A stretch of 64,000 bases of DNA, taken from assembly GCF_949628265.1 (NCBI RefSeq), contig NC_088787.1, forward strand, positions 3,958,501-4,022,500, written 5' to 3'. The position numbers were made by a program, and so were the translations under genes. This document shows positions 57,168 to 64,000 of the stretch, one piece after another (positions within the stretch are counted from its first letter, which is position 1; each line of letters begins with the position of its first letter). Origin of the DNA: Cloeon dipterum (taxonomy: Eukaryota; Arthropoda; Insecta; Ephemeroptera; Baetidae). Under the pieces are notes generated by a model. The model saw nothing but the letters and a program-made list of their open reading frames with translations, had not been told where the DNA came from and did not search any database.

Positions 57168-57719
57168 ATGCCGCTGGTGAAGCCGCTCTGCCGCGTTTGC
57201 GAGCGTCCGACGGTGGACGGCGCTGTCCAGGCTGTCCAATTGGACACTGAGAAACTGCAGATTTGGTTCTTGAACGTCTGCGGCTATGCATTTTCAGAGG
57301 AAATCGAGGACGAAGCTCTGATTTGCAATTTCTGCATCTGGCACGCCGAGTATAAGCGAGTTTCTTAATTGCAATAGAATTGATGATTTATTATTTTAAG
57401 GTTTCTGGCCGAACATGATAGCGATCACGAAGATTTGGCTTGGTGGCCGCTGGATCTGGTACATTTGGACGACGTGGCGAAGGAGCTGCGGAGGAATTTT
57501 CTAGGTACATGAACTTGACAAATGATTTTAGAAAAATATAAGGGAGTAGATAGCTAGTACAAATTACTCGTAAAAATGGAGCTAGAGAAACGTATTCAGA
57601 ATAAGAATTAAAATGAGCAAGAAAAGTAATTATTTTACGGCTCAGGAAATAACAGAACCTAACTCAATCGGGTTTTCACAAATAATTTGTTTTATGTGTG
57701 CCCTTCTGGCCACTTAAGG

Positions 57720-57801
<82 letters not shown>

Positions 57802-59382
57802 AGCAATAATTAAATACGAGAAAGGAACGATCGTGAGATCAGTCGCCGCGGCAACGAGATCTGATTGGAGTATTAGCGGCCGCTGCAGATATGCGAGCTG
57901 CTGTGACTCAAGGTGTCGGAGAGCACTAAATATTTTCATGTTCTATTATTGAGAAGAGAATAAAAATTAAACTGACTACCTTCAATTTACAACTTAAATA
58001 TAACTGCTAAAAATTTAGGATTTTCCGAAGTTGGCGGTACATTCCACATTGATCAGCTCAAAATATTTCAGAAACATTCTATTCTTATTAATTTAATTTT
58101 TAATTATCTCGGGATATTGGTCGGATTTATTGTTACAGAAGGAAAAGCAGAACAGTGCTGGGTACAGCTGGAGAAGATTGAATTGCCGAAAGTTGAGACG
58201 GAAGAAAATGGAGAGAACGAGGCAAAGACTGAAGGTGGAAAGAGCGGGAGAAAATGTTTTTACTGTGGAAAAGTTTTCGCAAAAATTAGGGATCACGTGA
58301 GAAAGATGCACGAGAATGCCATCAGGTGTGAGTATCGTGGATGTGCCACATATTTCCACACTGCCGAGGAAAAGGAGAGCCACACCAAGGAAGTGCATCA
58401 AAAGTCAAAAGCGAAGAAATTGATCAAGTGCAATTTTTGCGAGAAACAGTTTCGGTGGTCAAGAGACCTCAGAAATCATATTCGTCGGGTTCATTCTGAG
58501 TTTCACGTTAATTGCAAATTCTTTCGTTGCCTCTGTTATTTCAATTCCGAACCGGAAATGGTTGTCCACTTTGATGCTGTTCACAAGAATGATGATGATG
58601 CAAAAGCTTACTGTTGCCACGATTGCCAGTACAAATCTAAATTGAAACAGAATTTGTCGCATCACATTTCTCTTAAGCATTTGCCAAGGGCCATGAAGTG
58701 CAACAAATGCCGAAAAAGATTTTGCTCCAGACAGATTTTGGCAGAACATGTTAGACTAAATCATAAGTCTCGGGTTTGCTCAATTTGCAATGCAGATGTT
58801 ATTGTTAGATATATGAGTTGCCATTTGAAAATATTGAAATGCAAGCGTTGCAAGAATGAAATTGAATGCTCAGGTTTGTACCAATCCCATTTGAAAACAT
58901 GCAAACAAACTCTTTTCAAATGTCAAAAATGCCCAAAGACTTGCCAATACCCTTCTGAATTGAAATACCATTTGAAAATGAAACACGGAAACAATTCCTG
59001 GCTCGGTTTGCAACACAAAAAACTTGGATTCAAGTGCGAGCCGTGCAAAAGGTACTACAAAAGTGAAAAACTACTGAAAATCCATTTGAATTACACTCAC
59101 AAGAAATTGAATCTGAAGCACTGCGCGCACTGTCCCAAAAGCTTCACTCGTATTGCAAACTTGAAAAACCATTTGGCTGAGAAACACAATTTGATTGAAC
59201 GCAAATTCGACTGCGGTGAGTGTCAGAAGAAGTTTTTATCTTCACGTTTTCTGGCTTCACACAAAAAAAGAACACATTTGCTTAGCAAAAATCTGGAATC
59301 ATGTAAGGTGTGTGGAAAATCAATGACTGAAAGGTCTTTGAAAACCCATTTATTAGCGATTCATGGTATGACGAGTGCTTGA
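57168..59382 (+). CDS. ZAD-C2H2 zinc-finger protein, copy 9
   Basis: Exons 57168-57349, 57401-57504 and 58139-59382, 509 aa, open throughout. Differences from its sisters: exon 1 reads EIEDEALICNFC (Asp to Ala before the second Cys pair) and its donor is the weaker GTATAA instead of GTGAG; exon 2 reads WWPLDLVHLDDVAKELRRNF. Finger 4 has NCKFFRCLCYFNSE. One finger (CQKCPKTCQYPSEL) has Cys in place of the conserved Phe of the hydrophobic core, which may weaken it. Intron 2 is 634 nt, resembles that of copies 4 and 7 and contains a long GA microsatellite. The weak donor could lower correct splicing. Otherwise it appears functional. Confidence 0.85.
57721..57800 (+). repeat. (GA)n microsatellite in intron 2 of copy 9
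   Basis: Almost uninterrupted GA dinucleotides for about 78 bases, following TTAAGGAAT. At the same place copies 4 and 7 have only TGAGAGAGAAAT, so the tract expanded after these introns were duplicated. GA/CT tracts can bind GAGA-type factors, but its position in an intron makes simple slippage expansion likelier. Confidence 0.95.
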
Positions 59383-60398
59383 GAAATGTCCGTTAAATTT
59401 CTAAAATATATAATTTCTGCTTAAATATATTTAGAGAATTGTTTTGAATGCATGTTATTTCATGATTTGATGTCATAGATTTCGCGGCTAATGAATTATT
59501 TGTTTTCCTTTCCTGTGTTCAACTTTAGGAGTAGACATATTCGATGTAAGAGCCAAATTTTCTGCTCAATTTACCTATCCCTGTCCCTCTTTTGTACTTA
59601 ATCTGCAATTATATGCGTTAATTTCACAATCTTTGTAATTTACTTTCCAATAAATCGTGGTACAAGTAAAATGCAAAATGTTTTAATAAACTTAATAATA
59701 ACCTCTCATTTATTAATCGATATAATGTATGTACATTATTAGTAGTTTTCTAAGTCTCTCGTCAAACAGAACATCTTGCATCTTATTGATATTGGAAACT
59801 TTTTGTTTAAAGCTCACATTTGGCGGCAAAGAGACAGCTGATTCCTCCAAAACACCTGAGCCAGGGGTAATTTTGAGCGCCATCTGTAAGGTTTTTAAGG
59901 AATTATGGGTCAGAAGGAGGTAGCTTGAATCTCATTAAAGGCTTCAGCCGCGCAATTTGAAGCTGTATATATGGTTGACTCAACAGCTAAATCCGAATTT
60001 GAGAAGTCGGCAGCCAAGCATTTTTAATATTTATTATTTAATGTGTGCGCGTTGACAACGCCTGTCTATCCTCATGAATGTAATTGGCGAATACCCCCAA
60101 TTCATTTGCAAAATACAAAAAACGCTCTGTAGAAATACACCAAAACATATATTTGAAGCTAATTCAGCTTATTTTTTATTATTGATTAAAAAGTTTAGAA
60201 AGTTTATTCCCGAGGTGGCGTTTTGAGTTTACATGTTTTGAAGGGAGAGCACTGATTAATTCTAATTTCGAACCCTGTCGATTGATTTTTACGGGAGAGT
60301 GATTTTACGAGTTGAATTATTTGGGTGAATATATTCAAATAAACAATTAGTGAGAGACAAAAAATGTATTGAAATAGCAATGAGTGCAGTTTGCCGCC
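59383..60398. other. 3' UTR of copy 9 and intergenic region
   Basis: CCAATAAATCGTGG at about 59648 is the poly(A) signal, and the flanking stretch resembles 52.6-52.9 kb. From about 59780 to 60395 I see no gene or shared repeat; the frame 59729-59923 has no support. Confidence 0.45.
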
Positions 60399-60535
60399 TT
60401 CAGATCGAGCAACTTATGCAACCCGCAACAACTATGGCACGCGACCAGAGTGACGTCAGCGGCAATGAATGGATTGGAGGAGGGGAAAAGAAAAATGCCG
60501 ACAGCGCCACCAATGAATGAACGAATGAATGACAT
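60399..60535 (+). repeat. Recurrent TGACGTCA-containing element, copy 10
   Basis: TTCAGATCGAGCAACTTATGC, CAACAACTATGGCACGCGAC, CAGAG, TGACGTCA, GGAGGAGGGGAAAAG, GCCGACAGCGCCACCAATGA, then CATTCTCAGTCAGAAAG. It is about 1.0 kb past the stop of copy 9, the longest such distance. Confidence 0.78.
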
Positions 60536-61209
60536 TCTCAGTCAGAAAGTGGGAGACTGATTGCGAGTGAAAAGATTGCGCTTATATTTGAAATTAAAAT
60601 GACTCTGATTCGCTAATGGACTCATGTACGTTGGAAAAACAATTACCAATATTTTAAAATTAATTCAGACACGTTTTACCTGTAAATTCTAATATAGGTT
60701 AAATTTAATTTAAAAGTATAGAATGAATACTCATGATAGATGTTAAAAATCAATATTCGGCATTAAGAGGATGTATTTAAATTTAAAAGCCAGGTCTTCC
60801 TTGGTAGGTGAGATTCAGGAACTGAAGCAGCGAATTAATTGATTAATGGCATTCGTTTACAAATCGTGGCTTAGTGGTTTCTTGACGCGCCATTCAGATT
60901 CAAAGAGAGATGCCATTTGATTATTGTCTGCACGCTTGCCACTTCATTTTTATAGAAGAAAGATCAGGAGAATAAATCCTAAACACAAACCAATATTTTA
61001 AACAGGAAAACAATTACAGGTATTAACAAAGAGAAAAGAACAATAGTTTTCGAATTAGGACTAAGAATTTGAATCTTTTCAATAGATTGACTTGCTGAAG
61101 TTAAGTTCCGAAAATGCTTCTCCTTTGCGTTTACCCTGTAATCCACCTGACTACCCTGACGAACTGCAGCTGTTCTCAGGTCTCATTCGCGCCATTTCGA
61201 GTCGCCGTG
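60536..61209 (+). promoter_or_regulatory. 5' flank of zinc-finger copy 10
   Basis: Includes GCCAGGTCTTCCTTGGTAGG (as at 33.9 kb), TTGACGCGCCATTCAGATTC near 60882, CTCCTTTGCGTTTACCCTGT near 61119, and CTCATTCGCGCCATTTCGAG just before the start region. Confidence 0.55.
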
Positions 61210-63198
61210 ATGCCGCTGGTGAAGCCGCTCTGCCGCGTCTGCGAGCGTCCGACGGCGGACGGCGCTGTCCAGGCTGTCCACGTGGACAAGGAGAAGCTGC
61301 AGACTTGGTTCTTGAACGTTTGCGGACATGAATTGGCAGAAGAACTCGAGGACGAAGATCTGATTTGCTATTTCTGCATATGGCACGCAGAGTGAGCAGC
61401 AGCGGGATTATATTTTTTCGATTTGAGTGACAATCTGATACTTTTTATTTTAAGGTTTCTGGCCAAATATGTATCCATGCTAGAGTCTTTGGCTTGGTGG
61501 CCGTCGGATCTGGATTGTTTGGACGACAAGGCGAAGGAGCTGAGGAGTAAATATCTAGGTAAACAAACAAAAGGAAACAATAATATCGATTAATTATTCT
61601 CTCGAATTGAACATGTTCTCATACTTTATCAAAATTTAACATGCTTGCAAATTAATTTTTGAAACTATTTAATGGAGAGAGCTAGTAAAAGTGTCATGAG
61701 TGTTATGATCAAGAAGGTGTTTAATACAACTTTTAGGAAATATAAGAACCTATCTTAATCTATATCTTTCATATTAATTTAAAAAATATCAGAGCACCCA
61801 TTATTTTTAATTTCATGAAAAGTGTGGTAAAAAAGTCGCTTTGTTGACGGTAAATTCCTCCTTTGAAATTTAAAATTAGGTGAAAATATTTTTAATGTAT
61901 TCCTATATGTTATTAATTAAATAACCACCTATTGTACTGTAAATTGGACTGCATTAATTATTACAGAAGGGAAAGCAGAGCAGTGCTGGGTCCAGCTGGA
62001 GATGATTGAATTGCCGGAAAGAGAGACGGAAGAAAATGGAGAGAACGAGGCAAAGACTGATGGTGGAAAGAGCGGGAGGAAATGTCTCTACTGTGGACAA
62101 GTCGTCGCAAATATTAGTAGCCACGTGAGGAAAATGCACGAGAATGCCATCAGGTGTGACTTTCGTAAATGTGCCACATATTTCCACACTGTCGAGGAAA
62201 AGGAGAAACACACCAAGGAAGTGCATGGAAAGAAATTGATCAAGTGCAGTTTTTGCGAGAAAGAGTTTCGGAGGTCTGATATATTGAGAAAGCACATTCG
62301 TCTGGTTCATGCCGAGTTTCGTGTTAGATGCAAATTCTTGGGTTGCCTCTGTTATTTCAAATCTGAACCTGAAATGATTGTCCATTTTGATTCCGTTCAC
62401 AAGGAAGAAGACAAAGCAAAGGTCTACAATTGTCACCATTGCGAGTTCAAATCGAAAACTAAAAGGGAATTGATGCTTCACATTTCTCGTTTGCATATGC
62501 AAAAAATGATCAAGTGTGACAAATGCCACAAAATGTTTTCTACCAAGCAGCGGCTGGCAGAACATGTAAGAAAAAATCACAAATCTCGGGTGTGCTCAAT
62601 TTGCATTTCAGATGTTATTCTAAGAGAGATGAGTCGCCATTTGAAAAGAATGAACTGCGCGCGATGCAAGAAAGAATTTGAATGCTCAGGTTTGTACAAA
62701 TCGCACTTGAAAACATGCAAAACAGCTCTACTCAATTGTACAAAATGCCCAAAGACTTTCCAATACCCTTCAGACTTAAAATACCATTTGAAAATGAAAC
62801 ACAGAAACAATTCCTGGCTCGGTTTGCAGCACAAAAATCTAGGATTCAAGTGCGAGCCTTGCAAAAGGTACTACAAAAGTAAAAAAATACTGAAAATCCA
62901 TCTGAATCACATTCACAAGAAACTGAATTTGAAGCACTGCGCGCACTGTCCCAAAAGCTTCACTGATTTTGCAAAGTTGAAATACCACTTGGCTGCGAAA
63001 CACAATTTAATTGATCGAAAATTCGAATGCGGTGAGTGCCAGAAGAAGTTTGTTTCGTCATATTTTCTGGCTTCACACAAAAAATATGCCCATTTGCAGG
63101 AGAAAAAACTGAAATTGTGTAAGGTGTGTGGAAAATCAATGGGAGAAAAGTCGATGAAAACCCATTTATTAATTATGCATGACATTAGCAGTCCGTAA
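61210..63198 (+). CDS. ZAD-C2H2 zinc-finger protein, copy 10
   Basis: Exons 61210-61391, 61455-61558 and 61967-63198, 505 aa, open throughout. Compared with its sisters it lacks four residues between fingers 2 and 3 (EVHGKKLIKC against EVHEKSQAKKLIKC). Exon 1 uses VHVDKEKLQ and EELEDED, intermediate between the A/H subfamily and the rest. Exon 2 reads FLAKYVSMLESLAWWPSDLDCLDDKAKEL. Finger 7 is CSICISDVILREMSRHLKRMNC, a module that ends in Cys. The intron 2 acceptor region matches that of copy 5, while the 3' end and flank match copy 7, so the gene looks like a mosaic of duplicated segments. Confidence 0.88.
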
Positions 63199-63774
63199 GA
63201 AATGTCCGCTCAATGTTGATAACTAATTAAAAATGTTAAAATACGGTTATAGAGTTGTTTCGGAGGACTATTAAATAATTATTGTGTGCCCTTAGCTTAT
63301 TTCTCGTTTTTCCCATCTCTTTAATTATTTTTACGTGGACTTTGGATGTATGAAAGAATTTGTCTACCCTATTTACCTATCCTATTCCTATTTATATACT
63401 TAATCTGTAAATCTAATGGTTAATTCTACAAATTTTGTAAATTTACTTTCCAGTAAATCGAGGTGAATGGAAAATATGAAATGTTTAATTTATTGATCGA
63501 AACAACTAATAATATTCAATAAAATAAACGTTATACATTAATAGCACTAGTTTGTTTCATCTCCTGTCAAACAGTACCGCACGAATCTTAGCATTGACAA
63601 TTTTTTATTTGATTCAAGTACTTTTAAAAATGAGTGTTTCTTTGTTTTCTCCAAAAATGTCTCCTTGGGCTTACAAAAACGAATTAACAAACCTTGAAGC
63701 TGACTGGAGAAAAGATTTTCAGGTTATCTAAATATAATTAACCTTTTGAAGCCAAAAGAATCATTATCGGTGCA
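63199..63774 (+). repeat. 3' flank of copy 10, duplicated at 52.54-53.09 kb
   Basis: Nearly the same sequence as after copy 7, including CAGTAAATCGAGGTG with the altered poly(A) hexamer and ACAGTACCGCACGAATC. No gene. Confidence 0.7.
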
Positions 63775-63920
63775 GATTGCCGCCTTCAGATTGTAGAGCT
63801 TATGCAACCCGCAACTAAAGTGGCACGCGACTCGAGTGACGCCAGAAGCAATGATTGGAAGGAGGGGGAGGAGGAAGAAGGCCATCAGCACCACCAGTGA
63901 ACGAATGAATGAAATTTAAA
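63775..63920 (+). repeat. Recurrent element, copy 11 (TGACGCCA variant)
   Basis: GCCGCCTTCAGATTGTAGAG, CTTATGCAACCCGCAACTAA, AGTGGCACGCGACTCGAG, TGACGCCA, GGAGGGGGAGGAGG, GCCATCAGCACCACCAGTG. It lies 580 nt past the stop of copy 10. The GACAGCGCCACC motif has decayed here. Confidence 0.75.
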
Positions 63921-63929
63921 ATCAGAAAA

Positions 63930-64000
63930 AGGGAATCGTTCTGGATTTCTGGAAAAACTGAGCAGATTCAAATGTGAGGAATGCGAAAAGATGATTTTCC
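63930..64000 (+). pseudogene. Start of a zinc-finger 3' relic, cut by the window end
   Basis: CTGGAAAAACTGAGCAGATTC and AAATGTGAGGAATGCGAAAAGATG match the relic at 53262-53330 (RFKCEECGEMF). The window ends before the rest can be judged. Confidence 0.55.

Noticed and set aside
1..64000. tRNA, rRNA, CRISPR array or retroelement with reverse transcriptase
   Set aside because: I looked for tRNA-like box patterns, direct-repeat arrays and RT/integrase motifs and saw none that could be supported.

Overview
The window is nuclear DNA from an arthropod, almost certainly an insect. The genes have many short AT-rich introns with GT..AG borders and AATAAA poly(A) signals. The gene content includes ZAD-type C2H2 zinc-finger proteins, yellow/major-royal-jelly proteins, and RCC1-BTB and BTB-BACK proteins. 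The order of insect cannot be fixed from the sequence alone. There is no bacterial, plasmid or CRISPR content.

The dominant feature is a family of ten paralogous ZAD-C2H2 genes. They lie at 3.1-4.7 (+), 5.6-7.3 (-), 30.3-32.7 (+), 34.3-36.4 (+), 40.4-42.6 (+), 46.4-48.3 (+), 50.4-52.5 (+), 54.5-56.1 (-), 57.2-59.4 (+) and 61.2-63.2 kb (+). In nearly all of them exon 1 is 182 nt and exon 2 is 104 nt (together a ZAD-like four-cysteine domain), followed by one large exon of about 1.24 kb with about 13 zinc-finger modules. Two copies look broken: 34.3 kb has a nonsense codon in exon 2, and 50.4 kb has a frameshift and two stops. Two copies (3.1 and 54.5 kb) form a distinct subfamily. Each unit carries a conserved 5' block. 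An element of about 130 bp, usually containing TGACGTCA, recurs eleven times, mostly 0.35-1 kb beyond the 3' end of a copy. Degraded zinc-finger 3' ends often follow that element, so the locus has passed through many rounds of duplication and loss.

Other genes lie between the two arms of the family: two LRR-like genes (8.1-10.2 kb -, 11.6-14.0 kb +), a small single-pass membrane protein (15.6-16.0 kb), a five-exon gene with only two fingers resembling the first two of the big family (16.6-18.0 kb), two membrane-anchored yellow-like proteins (20.0-22.4 kb +, 37.9-39.6 kb -), a tandem pair of RCC1-BTB genes (23.6-26.0 and 26.5-28.6 kb +) and a BTB-BACK-like gene (43.4-45.1 kb +).

Repeats include a MITE-like element with long terminal inverted repeats inside an intron at 17.1-17.5 kb, a 420-bp foldback element inside intron 2 of the 30.3-kb zinc-finger gene with a solo arm near 14.6 kb, a decayed copy of the RCC1-BTB 5' end at 19.0-19.8 kb, a GA microsatellite at 57.7 kb and GC-rich palindromes near 1 kb. 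The zinc-finger proteins are presumably nuclear DNA-binding regulators. Nothing in the sequence ties them into one pathway with the interspersed genes. All exon borders were set by eye from splice consensus, reading phase and comparison among paralogues.
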